Positions 26,583 to 34,783 of a stretch of DNA of 64,000 bases are shown here, piece after piece. The first letter of the stretch is position 1. Every line of letters starts with the position of its first letter. The notes under the pieces are model-generated. The model saw nothing but the letters and a program-made list of their open reading frames with translations, was not told the DNA's origin and made no database searches. Position numbers and translations under genes: made by a program. The DNA is taken from contig JAOAQZ010000020.1 in assembly GCA_025210795.1 (NCBI GenBank), forward strand, positions 62,001 to 126,000. Direction: 5' to 3'. Source of the DNA: Cohaesibacter sp. (GTDB lineage: Bacteria > Pseudomonadota > Alphaproteobacteria > Rhizobiales > Cohaesibacteraceae).

Positions 26583-27725
26583 ATGACCAAGCAGCCGCGT
26601 ATCCTTTTCATCCAGACCCAAGCAGAAAATGCCGGGGCGCAAGAAATCTCCCGCCTGCTTGGTGAGGGGCTGGAGAGCCGCGACTATGACGTCCATCATC
26701 TGTTTTTCTATCGCAAGACAGAAGCCTTCGATCATGCCCCCAATACAGTCTTTTGTGCGTCCGAGCGCCCCGGATCAGCCCTCGGGTTTGCCAAATTCCT
26801 GATCACCTTGGTGCAGCAAATCAGGCAGATCAAACCTGATCTGGTTCTTACCTTCCAGCATTATGGCAACCTCTTTGGCGCCCCTGCTGCCCGCCTTGCC
26901 GGCGTTCCTTACGTGATTGCCAATCAGGTTTCGGCCCAAGCCACAATGAATGACACCATCCGCCGGATTGACCAGATTTTCGGCTCTCTTGGCATGTTCA
27001 ACAAAATCACCGTCAATAGCATGGATACAGCGGGCGAATATGGTCACTTCCCCAAAGCCTATACCAAGCGGATTGTGCATGTGCCGCACGGATTTAAGGA
27101 TAAAAGCTCTCGCTTGAGCAAACCCAAGGCCCGTGCCATGTTTGGCTTGCCGCTGGATAAGCCAATTCTTGGCAGTGTGGCCCGTCTTAACCATCTCAAA
27201 CGCCTTGATGTAGCTATTGATTGCCTGAAGGCCGATCCTGACTGGCATCTGGCCCTTGGCGGACAAGGGCCGGAAGAAGCCAATCTGCGGGCGCAAGCCC
27301 AGGATCTGGGAGTTGCGGACCGGGTTCATTTCATCGGTGAGATGGAACCAGATGATGTGGGACAGTTGTTGGCGGCACTTGATATCTTCCTCTTCCCCTC
27401 AGAAGCCGAAACATTTGGTCTTGCTGCGGTGGAAGCAGCCCAAGCGGGCCTGCCCATTGTTGCCAATGACATTCCGGTCATGCGCGAAGTGTTGCAAACC
27501 GGTGGCAAACCTTGCGCGCTCTTTGCAACAAGCGCTGACAGTGCCAGTTTCGCCCGTAGCGCGGAGCACTTGCTAAATCATCCTCAAGAAGCTGAGGAAC
27601 TGGTCAAAGCAGCAAGCGGCCTTAAAGAGCTCTACTCCCTTGATGCCATGGTGGGGCGCTATGACGATCTGATCCGCGAGCATTTACAAAGCGGCCTTCA
27701 AAAGCTGGAGCAACAGCCAGCATGA
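26583..27725 (+). CDS. Glycosyltransferase family 4 protein
   Basis: GT-B fold retaining glycosyltransferase of 380 residues. It begins with PRILFIQTQAENAGAQE, where the last residues form the acceptor loop. The C-terminal donor domain shows ILGSVARLNHLKRLD, LALGGQGPEE and the EX7E-type SEAETFGLAAVEAAQAGLPIV. It probably adds one sugar to the lipid-linked repeat unit at the cytoplasmic face. The ATG at 26583 is used because the sequence upstream of it is not family-like. The stop overlaps the next start by 4 bp, so the two proteins are co-translated. Confidence 0.92.
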   Translation: MTKQPRILFIQTQAENAGAQEISRLLGEGLESRDYDVHHLFFYRKTEAFDHAPNTVFCASERPGSALGFAKFLITLVQQIRQIKPDLVLTFQHYGNLFGAPAARLAGVPYVIANQVSAQATMNDTIRRIDQIFGSLGMFNKITVNSMDTAGEYGHFPKAYTKRIVHVPHGFKDKSSRLSKPKARAMFGLPLDKPILGSVARLNHLKRLDVAIDCLKADPDWHLALGGQGPEEANLRAQAQDLGVADRVHFIGEMEPDDVGQLLAALDIFLFPSEAETFGLAAVEAAQAGLPIVANDIPVMREVLQTGGKPCALFATSADSASFARSAEHLLNHPQEAEELVKAASGLKELYSLDAMVGRYDDLIREHLQSGLQKLEQQPA

Positions 27726-29248
27726 TCATTTGCCTGCATTTGGACCCTTCCTCTTTGCGCCACTGGCACAAAAGCCTGATCGAGCGCCTTCAAAAAGAGG
27801 AATTGGGCAATCTGGTCGTCTCCTTCGCAAAACCATCACCACGCCATAAAGTGCTTGAGCGCTTTATGGTTTTTGAGCGCTGGCTCTATGCAAAAGCACC
27901 AACCAATGGCTCCAAGCCGTGGGAGGCGGGTCAGGATTTCCTTCCGCTTCTTGACGGTCAAGAGATTGATGTCATTGTAGATTTGTCGGGTGAGGGCGAA
28001 GGATCAACCGCACCAGAAGCAAAAAGCCATCTTGTGCCGCTCTTTGGTGGAAAGCTAGGCGAAGAGGCTGCTATGGCAGCGATCCTGCAAGGAGGTTTGC
28101 CGCAAATCGCCCTTGAAGATCGTGCTCAAGGCGCCATCATTGCAACGGCATCTCCATCATCAGAACTGGCGGCCGGGCTTGCTGGTGGTCTCGATCAAAC
28201 CTATGCCCGTTTGATCACTTTGCTTGTTGCAACGCTTAAAATGCCCCAGCGTACAGTTGCGCCTATTGAGATGAGAGAGGCCTCTCTGCCCTCTGGCTTG
28301 GCTTTGGCAAAAAAGGCATTGCTTTCAACCATCAAATATATGGTGATGGCAAGCTACCGGCGGCTCTTTTACCCAAGCCACTGGCGCATTGGCTGGCGCT
28401 GGGTGGATGAAGAGGATGTCTGGTCGCAAAAAAGCCTAGAGGGCCCCACTTGGCAGGTGCTGGATGATCCCGGCCATCATTTTTACGCAGATCCTTTCCC
28501 TCTTTATTGGCAGGGGCGGCATTATCTCTTTTTTGAAGATCTAAAGCATGCCGATGAAAAGGGCATCTTGTCGGTGGTGGAGTTTGACGAGCAAGGGCCC
28601 AAAGGACCTGCAAAGCCCTGCCTTGTTGAGGATTATCATCTCTCCTATCCTTTCTTTATCGAAGAAGAGGGCGAGCTTTATATGATCCCCGAAACATCTA
28701 ACAACGGGGATGTAGCCCTCTATCAGGCACAGGATTTTCCTTTTGGCTGGCAGCGCAAGCAAGTGTTGCTGGAAGGGCTGGATGCTGCCGATGTGACCAT
28801 TACCAAAAAGGACGACACCTATTGGATGTTCTGTGTAACCCGTGATGGAGCTGGCGGCTATTCCGATTGCCTATCACTTTTTTATGCCGACAGCCTGTTC
28901 GGCCCATGGCAGCCCCATGCCCAAAATCCGGTTCTGATTGATAAGGCCACAGCCCGTCCGGCAGGTGCTATGCGCTGGGATGAGGGACGGCTTTATCGCC
29001 CCGTCCAGGATTGCACCCTCTCATATGGGGCAGAGCTTGCCCTTTGTGAGGTGACCCGGCTTGATAAAGACGGTTTTGAGCAAAAAGTGGTTAAAAAACT
29101 GGGGCCAAGCGATGTCTGGCCGGGGCGCAAGCTCCATACGCTCAATCGTTCTGGTCGTCTTGAAGCAATCGACGGGGCCGTTTTGCGCCCAAGATGGCAG
29201 GCCTTGCGCCCTTGGTTTGACCGCAAATTTGCGCCCAAACGCTCGTAA
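27722..29248 (+). CDS. GINT1-like beta-propeller protein of polysaccharide synthesis
   Basis: A 508-residue protein. Residues about 215-480 match the N-terminal domain family of plant glucosamine inositolphosphorylceramide transferase 1, with repeated blade-like elements: DPGHHFYADPFPLYW, HYLFFEDLKH, SYPFFIEEEGELYMIPE and DDTYWMFC. Such domains also occur in bacterial polysaccharide loci, often behind a formyltransferase-like region. Here the N-terminal 200 residues are weakly conserved and show no formyltransferase HxSxLP motif. A glycosyl-transfer or sugar-binding role is inferred from context only; no catalytic residue can be named. It overlaps the GT4 gene by 4 bp. Confidence 0.7.
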   Translation: MIICLHLDPSSLRHWHKSLIERLQKEELGNLVVSFAKPSPRHKVLERFMVFERWLYAKAPTNGSKPWEAGQDFLPLLDGQEIDVIVDLSGEGEGSTAPEAKSHLVPLFGGKLGEEAAMAAILQGGLPQIALEDRAQGAIIATASPSSELAAGLAGGLDQTYARLITLLVATLKMPQRTVAPIEMREASLPSGLALAKKALLSTIKYMVMASYRRLFYPSHWRIGWRWVDEEDVWSQKSLEGPTWQVLDDPGHHFYADPFPLYWQGRHYLFFEDLKHADEKGILSVVEFDEQGPKGPAKPCLVEDYHLSYPFFIEEEGELYMIPETSNNGDVALYQAQDFPFGWQRKQVLLEGLDAADVTITKKDDTYWMFCVTRDGAGGYSDCLSLFYADSLFGPWQPHAQNPVLIDKATARPAGAMRWDEGRLYRPVQDCTLSYGAELALCEVTRLDKDGFEQKVVKKLGPSDVWPGRKLHTLNRSGRLEAIDGAVLRPRWQALRPWFDRKFAPKRS

Positions 29249-29320
29249 CCAGATAGACGAGTGAAGTACCCTGCTTCTTGCCCTTTGGAGTAACGGGCGA
29301 AAAATCACGCATAAAAATTA

Positions 29321-29330
29321 TGGTTAACCA
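29321..29330. promoter_or_regulatory. TGGTTAACCA palindrome upstream of the chain-length regulator gene
   Basis: A perfect 10-bp palindrome 135 bp upstream of the chain-length regulator start contains TTAACC, the half-site used by CtrA. A second promoter inside the cluster is possible. Weak evidence. Confidence 0.25.
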
Positions 29331-29376
29331 AACCTCAATCTCATCCTTGCATAGTGGGTCCAACAAGGAGTGGTTC

Positions 29377-29403
29377 TTGCGGCATTATTTTTATGTGCCG
29401 CAA
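29377..29403 (+). other. Inverted repeat in the leader of the chain-length regulator gene
   Basis: TTGCGGCA (29377-29384) and TGCCGCAA (29396-29403) are perfect 8-bp arms around an 11-nt A/T loop, about 60 bp before the start. The plus strand has A, not T, after it, so it is not a terminator for the upstream genes. Confidence 0.35.
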
Positions 29404-29464
29404 AAAAGAGCCAGAAACTGCGCTGCCAAGGATTTAAGGCAGCAGGTTGGTGGAATTGAGTTGA

Positions 29465-32119
29465 ATGCGTAATCGGAATAACAGCCAAAATGGACTGGAT
29501 TGGCAGCCTCATGACGGGGAGACTGCGGTTGGAGCGCAGTCCGACGAGGTCTGGACGGGTCTTGTGCATCCAAGAAGCATGCTGTCTTTCTTCCGGCGCC
29601 GCTTCTTTACCATCTTTGTGGTTGCTTCCATGGTCTTTGGCCTTGGGCTTGCAGGCTATATGCTCTATCCGGGCAAATATTCAGCACAGGCTCTTATTCT
29701 GGTGGATCCGCGCCAGCCGCGGGTCACCTTGAGCGAAGGTGTTTTGCCCGGCATTGGTGGTGATGCGGCAACCTTGGCCAGTTTTGTCCAGATTATGAGC
29801 TCTGACGGCTTTTTGGCCAAGGTGGTGAAAAAGCTCAATCTAAGGGACGATCCGGCTTTCTCCTTTGCCAGCTCGGAAAAAGAGCTGATTGATGCCTTTC
29901 GCAGCAATATGACTGCTGATCGGCAAGGGGCAACCTATATTGTTGAGGTCACCTATACGGCGAAAGACGCGCAAAAGGCCGCCCTCTATGCCAATGGCAT
30001 CGCGCAGGCCTTTGTGAGCGAGCAAAATGGCAGCCGTCTTGATGCCAGCACCGAGGCAGCTGAATGGTTGTCCCAGCGCCTTACATCCCTGCGCAGCAAT
30101 CTTAAAAAGTCCGAAGATTCGGTGGCCAGCTATCAGGCCAAAAATGGCATCGTAGAGACAGGCAACCAAAATACCCTTGATAGCCAGCAACTAACCTCGC
30201 TGGTCAATCAGCTCGCCAGTGCTGCAACCGAGGTAGAAGACGCCAAAGCTCGTTTTGATCAGGCAAAGCGGGATGGCGTGCCTGCCAGTTCTTCATCGGG
30301 GCAAAGCGGCCAATTCCTCAATCTCAATCAATTACTGCAAGAGCAAGGCAATCTGCGCCGTCAGGCAGCCCTGCTTAACCAGACGCTGGGCTCCCGTCAT
30401 CCGCAAATTCTTGCCAACAAAGAACAGCAGAGAACTATTTCCTCGCAAATTCAGGCCGAGAAGCGCCGCCTTGTTCAGCGCACCGGTCAAGCTTATGCCG
30501 CCGCAAAAGCCAAGAAGCAGGCACTTGAGCGCAAGCTTGCAGACGCGCGCAATCGCGCCATCCGTTTGGGGCGTAAGTCAGTAGAATTGGCCAATTTGCA
30601 GCGCGAGGCAAAAGCCAATCGCGATTTGTATGAACAATTTCTGGCGCGCTACAAAATCACCGATGAGCAGAGCCAGCTGTTAAGTGATGAGGCCAAAATT
30701 GCCTCTGCCGCCACGCCGCCACGTAAATCAAACAAGCCATCCCTGAAGTTAGTCCTTCCGGTCCTTGCTGTGCTTGGCACTGTCGCAGGCCTGATCACGG
30801 CCCTCATTCTGGAAGCTTTTGCAGCGCCCGTACCGGCAGCAGCAAGAGAAATGCAGGCCAAAAGCCCTCGGCGTGAGAAGAAATCTGCCAAAACTCGCAA
30901 GCTCTTTCCAATAAAATCCGGTCATGAGGAAGATGAGGACCGCGCGCTTGAAGAGGGCGGGCTAGATGATGACGAAGAAACGCTGGCTGCGCATCGCTCC
31001 GTGTCTTTGAAAGATCTTTATGATGCCCACAATCAGCGTCAGAAAGAACGAATGAGCCCAAGGCGGCCCGCGCGCCGCAAGGCCCGCTTGGTTCGAGAGG
31101 AAGCGCCGCGCCATCCTCGTCCTGTCGCGCGCGCAAGAGCTCAAGGGGATCAATCATTCTTTGACCGGCGGCAGGGCAGTGATCGCCGTGTTGCGCAAGG
31201 GGCGGACTTTGGCGCAAGCCATGAGAGATATAGAGAGCCTCGCCACGATGTTGCGTCGCGCGCATTTTATGAGCCGGATGGAAGAGAAGCCTACGAACCG
31301 TCTGCTTATTACAGCGATGGTGCTGCGGCTTTTGACACAGATTATATGGGTGTCCCTCAAGCTTATGAGAGAGACAATATCCATCAGCTTTATGCAGGGC
31401 AGGATCACGAGGACATCCCTCTCGGCTTGGATGGGTTCGTCTTTGCCATTCCGCCGAGTGCTCTTGGTAAACGGCCGTACGGATATGGCGAGAGGGGTTT
31501 AACAATCCGTAACCTTGCCGACAATGTCCTGAGCCGCGATGTTGAATTGTCAGCGCTTTTGAACGATAACTTTAGGGAACTGGAAAGCTTCCTGCACGGC
31601 ACAGGGACAGATGGTCCGGCATCCATTCTGGTTTCGTCCTTTTCTTCGGCGGACAGCCAGACATTGAGCGCTGATCTGCTAATCGATTTTGCGATCGAAG
31701 AAGGCCATCGCCCGATTTTGGTGACCCTGTCACAAGCTGGGCAAAGACGTCCCTCTCATGCAAGAGGAGAGGGCGACTGGTTCTCCGGTTTGCAGGAATA
31801 TGAGGACTTTGACGTCATCGAATTCCTGCCTTCACTGAGCGCAGGACCGTACCCGATGGGGCCCGATGCAGCCAGTGATGTATTGTTTGAACAGGAGTTT
31901 GCCCAGTTCATCGATCTGTGCAAACAGAATTATGACTATGTGATTGTGGTGGCTCCGCAAGATCTGAATGAAGACGATCTTGATGAGATGCTGCCCCGGT
32001 TCGATCTGACCATGCTGGTGCTGGATGATGCAGCCCTTGATGACGAAGATCTGCTGGAGTGGCAGGACTGGGCCTATGAAACAGGTGCCGGGCTGGTTCT
32101 TGATCAGACCCGGATATAG
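29465..32119 (+). CDS. Polysaccharide co-polymerase (Wzz/GumC type) with degenerate tyrosine-kinase domain
   Basis: An 884-residue chain-length regulator. Transmembrane segments lie near 46-66 and 428-455, enclosing a periplasmic Wzz domain with coiled coils at about 190-400. The cytoplasmic part has an Arg/Glu-rich disordered linker (about 460-580), then a tyrosine cluster at about 589-643 (eight Tyr). A BY-kinase-like domain follows, in which the P-loop position reads SSFSSADSQTLS without G-K-T and the Walker B position reads YDYVIVVAPQ without the aspartate. It therefore probably cannot bind ATP in the usual way. Role: setting polymer length with the Wzy-like protein. It is likely a scaffold or a target of another kinase. 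Confidence 0.85.
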   Translation: MRNRNNSQNGLDWQPHDGETAVGAQSDEVWTGLVHPRSMLSFFRRRFFTIFVVASMVFGLGLAGYMLYPGKYSAQALILVDPRQPRVTLSEGVLPGIGGDAATLASFVQIMSSDGFLAKVVKKLNLRDDPAFSFASSEKELIDAFRSNMTADRQGATYIVEVTYTAKDAQKAALYANGIAQAFVSEQNGSRLDASTEAAEWLSQRLTSLRSNLKKSEDSVASYQAKNGIVETGNQNTLDSQQLTSLVNQLASAATEVEDAKARFDQAKRDGVPASSSSGQSGQFLNLNQLLQEQGNLRRQAALLNQTLGSRHPQILANKEQQRTISSQIQAEKRRLVQRTGQAYAAAKAKKQALERKLADARNRAIRLGRKSVELANLQREAKANRDLYEQFLARYKITDEQSQLLSDEAKIASAATPPRKSNKPSLKLVLPVLAVLGTVAGLITALILEAFAAPVPAAAREMQAKSPRREKKSAKTRKLFPIKSGHEEDEDRALEEGGLDDDEETLAAHRSVSLKDLYDAHNQRQKERMSPRRPARRKARLVREEAPRHPRPVARARAQGDQSFFDRRQGSDRRVAQGADFGASHERYREPRHDVASRAFYEPDGREAYEPSAYYSDGAAAFDTDYMGVPQAYERDNIHQLYAGQDHEDIPLGLDGFVFAIPPSALGKRPYGYGERGLTIRNLADNVLSRDVELSALLNDNFRELESFLHGTGTDGPASILVSSFSSADSQTLSADLLIDFAIEEGHRPILVTLSQAGQRRPSHARGEGDWFSGLQEYEDFDVIEFLPSLSAGPYPMGPDAASDVLFEQEFAQFIDLCKQNYDYVIVVAPQDLNEDDLDEMLPRFDLTMLVLDDAALDDEDLLEWQDWAYETGAGLVLDQTRI

Positions 32120-32160
32120 AAAATTTGGCGAAAGCCAGACAGGCGCGACAAGAAGACAAA

Positions 32161-32185
32161 GGCAGTCTTGCAAAAGCTGACTGCC
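32161..32185 (+). other. Hairpin just upstream of the WecG-like gene
   Basis: GGCAGTC and GACTGCC (32161-32167, 32179-32185) form a perfect 7-bp stem ending next to the AGGGA ribosome site of the following gene. It may modulate its translation. Small and unproven. Confidence 0.3.
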
Positions 32186-32197
32186 AGGGAAATGAAG

Positions 32198-32965
32198 ATG
32201 GCCAAGGATGTGATCACATTGGGCGGACTGCCAATCACCGTTGCGAGCTGCGACAGTGCCGCGCGTGATATGGTGGATGAGGCTCTGGCGCGACGAAGCC
32301 CTGATCGCGACGAAGGGCAAGCGCCCAAATATATCACCTCGGCCAATGGTCAGGTCCTGTCCATGTGCGCAACGGACGCTGAAATCAAGGCATTGTTTGA
32401 AGAAGCAGACATCATCCATGCTGATGGTGAGCCAATGGTCAAACTGTCCCGCCTTCTGTGTCATACCGGTCTTCCAGAGCGGGTAGCAACCACAGATCTG
32501 GTGCATAATGCTGCCAAGCTGGCGCTTGAAGAAAATATCAGCTTCTATTTTCTCGGGGCCTCACAAGAGGTCATTGAAACCGCTCGCGCCAATATGGAAA
32601 AGCTCTATCCGGGGCTTGTCTTTGCCGGTGCGAGAAATGGCTATATTTCGGAGGAGGAAGAAGATACCGTCATCGAAGAGATCAATGCTGCAAAGCCCGA
32701 TATCTTATGGATCGGCATGGGCGTGCCGTTGGAGCAGAAATTTATCTCTCGCAACAAAAACCGCCTGACCGGTGTTGGCGTGATCAAAACCTGTGGCGGA
32801 TTGTTTGATTTTCTCTCTGGCAAGAATAAACGGGCAGCCCCCTGGATGCAAAAATTGGGCCTTGAATGGGCCTACCGCACCTGGTTGGAGCCGCGCCGTC
32901 TGGCTTGGCGATATCTGACCACCAATCCCCATGCTCTTCTCTTGTTGCTGACCCGCTCACACTAG
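32198..32965 (+). CDS. WecG/TagA/CpsF family glycosyltransferase (GT26)
   Basis: A 255-residue enzyme of the family that adds N-acetylmannosamine-type or related sugars to polyprenyl-linked GlcNAc. Seen are TSANGQVLSMCATD, the conserved EEADIIHADGEPMVKLSR, FYFLGASQEVIETA, DILWIGMGVPLEQKFI and the closing GGLFDFLSGKNKRAAPWMQK with LGLEW after it. The ATG at 32198 is preferred because AGGGA lies 7 nt upstream. It follows the chain-length regulator after about 80 bp without a terminator. Acceptor and donor are not predictable from sequence. Confidence 0.92.
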   Translation: MAKDVITLGGLPITVASCDSAARDMVDEALARRSPDRDEGQAPKYITSANGQVLSMCATDAEIKALFEEADIIHADGEPMVKLSRLLCHTGLPERVATTDLVHNAAKLALEENISFYFLGASQEVIETARANMEKLYPGLVFAGARNGYISEEEEDTVIEEINAAKPDILWIGMGVPLEQKFISRNKNRLTGVGVIKTCGGLFDFLSGKNKRAAPWMQKLGLEWAYRTWLEPRRLAWRYLTTNPHALLLLLTRSH

Positions 32966-33000
32966 GGTCATAGCATTTGCGTAAAATCTAGGCTCTGCCG

Positions 33001-34233
33001 GTGTTATCAAAATCAAACCATCAAACAGGTGCCGTCCCTGACCATGTCAGGCAGCCCCTGTTTGCTGCGGTTTGGCTTTGGGCATTTCTTTTGGGCCTGT
33101 TAGCGTTTGTTTGCTTTTCCCTTTCTTCAAGCACTGCATTTGGCAAAGATCGAACCGAGCAGCCATTAGCCCATTGCTCAAAGCTAGGGGAGGCTGCGCT
33201 TGCGGTGCACTACCCCGATCTTGCAAGGGGCATAAACTTTCCCAATTGGGCACCGGATTACCGCGGATTTAAGCCCAGTGAAGGGCAATTGGCTGAACTA
33301 TTTGAGCTTGGCTTCACTCATTTGCGTTTGCCGATTGAAGGCGAGAAGCTGATGCCTGCTTTCTCCTCTTCTGAGGAGACAAAGGATTTTCTCGATCATC
33401 TGAAACGTAGCGTTCAACAGCTCCAGCGCCTTGGCTTTGCGCTTAGCCTTGATATGCATCCCGGCCCGGATTTCTCATCACTTCATGAAACAAAACCGAA
33501 GCAGGGGTTTGAGCAATTGCGCATTGCTTGGGAGCAGCTTATTAATGGTCTCTCCTTGGCTTCTGCGGGAGTGCAAAAGCGTCTCGTTCTTGAGCTTTTG
33601 AACGAGCCAGTTCCCCCGCAGGGCATTTGGTGGCCACAGGCGCAAAAACTGGTGACGCATTTGCGAAAAAGCGGGATCACGCTCCCTCTTGTGGTAGGGC
33701 CGGCCAACTACCAGCGCTTTGAAACACTGGTTGCAAGCAAGCCTTTGCAAGGGACGGGGCTGATCTATGCCATCCATTATTATGATCCCTTTGTTTTTAC
33801 CCATCAGGGCATAAGCTGGGACGACACAAGCCCTTTAAAAGACATCGCTTTCCTTCCCTTCCCCGCAAGCCTTGATCATGGTGCGGTCAAGGCGCAGCTC
33901 TATGATCTTAAAATACGCGGCAAACGAAAAGCGGTAGAAGAGATTGAAACAGTTCTGGCTCGCCCTTGGACCAGGGAGCGCATTGCCGCTGATCTTCAAA
34001 AGGTAAAAGAGTGGGCAATGGAGGCGCAAGCCCCGGTTCTTTTAAATGAATTTGGCGTGCTAAATTTTGCGGTTGCGCAAAGCGCACGGACAAAATGGAT
34101 CCAAAGCGTTAGAGAGGCAGCAGAAGATGCTTGCCTTGGCTGGGCCCACTGGGAATATTCCGATGGCTTTGGCTTTGCCGATCCTCAAACCGGCCAGCTT
34201 GATCCCGCCATGATCAAGGCCCTGCTTGAATAA
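33001..34233 (+). CDS. Glycoside hydrolase family 5 (cellulase-like), secreted or membrane-anchored
   Basis: A 410-residue protein beginning at GTG, with a hydrophobic signal segment near residues 22-45 ending SSSTAFGKD. The TIM-barrel GH5 marks are ARGINFPNW, THLRLPIEGE, LSLDMHPGPDF, LELLNEPVPP with acid/base Glu202, YAIHYYDPFVFTHQG, and LLNEFGV with nucleophile Glu350. A periplasmic endoglycanase in a polysaccharide locus typically trims or releases the polymer, as BcsZ does for cellulose. It ends the cluster. No better start exists; the ribosome site is weak, so expression may depend on the preceding gene 35 bp away. Confidence 0.9.
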   Translation: MLSKSNHQTGAVPDHVRQPLFAAVWLWAFLLGLLAFVCFSLSSSTAFGKDRTEQPLAHCSKLGEAALAVHYPDLARGINFPNWAPDYRGFKPSEGQLAELFELGFTHLRLPIEGEKLMPAFSSSEETKDFLDHLKRSVQQLQRLGFALSLDMHPGPDFSSLHETKPKQGFEQLRIAWEQLINGLSLASAGVQKRLVLELLNEPVPPQGIWWPQAQKLVTHLRKSGITLPLVVGPANYQRFETLVASKPLQGTGLIYAIHYYDPFVFTHQGISWDDTSPLKDIAFLPFPASLDHGAVKAQLYDLKIRGKRKAVEEIETVLARPWTRERIAADLQKVKEWAMEAQAPVLLNEFGVLNFAVAQSARTKWIQSVREAAEDACLGWAHWEYSDGFGFADPQTGQLDPAMIKALLE

Positions 34234-34280
34234 GCAAGGCCTTACAGCATCAACCGGTTGTCAGAGCTTTCAATGGGATT

Positions 34281-34463
34281 TTAATCTCTCCAGCCAAAGA
34301 AACAGCTCAGCCCAAGTACAGCCCATGCCGAGACTGCAGACCAATAAAGGACGGGTTCCTCATCCCTGTAAACAAGGGTCCAGATAAGGGTGTAACCGGC
34401 ATATAAATCCCAGATAACCCAACCCAGCAACAAGATGCCAATGATTGACCAAAAGAGGCGCAT
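34281..34463 (-). CDS. Small membrane protein (60 aa)
   Basis: The product has two hydrophobic helices, about residues 4-20 (FWSIIGILLLGWVIWDL) and 40-56, joined by a short loop with RDEE, and ends in GWRD. The ATG has a purine-rich AGGAAA sequence just upstream. It is the last gene of a small minus-strand group with another small membrane protein and a hydroxylase. I do not recognise a family. The clean two-helix pattern and position support it being real. Confidence 0.6.
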   Translation of the reverse strand: MRLFWSIIGILLLGWVIWDLYAGYTLIWTLVYRDEEPVLYWSAVSAWAVLGLSCFFGWRD

Positions 34464-34546
34464 AGGAAATTTCCTTTGTGTCGGTGAGCAAGAGAATGTC
34501 TTCCATCTTCCGGCTCGGTCGCAAGCCTTTGCTCGTCACCGCCCGA

Positions 34547-34768
34547 TTAGCGAAGATAAGCAACAATCGCAAAATCCAAACAGGTGAGTGCGAGCAATAA
34601 AAACAACCAGCTTTTCCAGCCGATGGAGTTATTGCGCGCTAGCAAGGCTTCCGCCACGCACCAGACTACAAGAAAAACCAGCCAGATGGGGTTAGAGGTG
34701 ACGCCATAGCCAATCATGAAGGCAAGGGCGATTGCAAAGGCAAGATTAACAGTGATGAGGGCTGCCAT
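34547..34768 (-). CDS. Small membrane protein (73 aa)
   Basis: Three hydrophobic stretches fill most of its length, about residues 2-20, 27-43 and 50-71, with an ARNNSIGWKSW loop. The ATG at 34768 has GAGAGG 9 nt upstream; a GTG two codons earlier is less likely. It begins 15 bp after the hydroxylase stop, so the two are co-transcribed. Family not recognised; a partner or modulator of the hydroxylase is a guess from position. Confidence 0.65.
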   Translation of the reverse strand: MAALITVNLAFAIALAFMIGYGVTSNPIWLVFLVVWCVAEALLARNNSIGWKSWLFLLLALTCLDFAIVAYLR

Positions 34769-34783
34769 AATCACATTCCTCTC

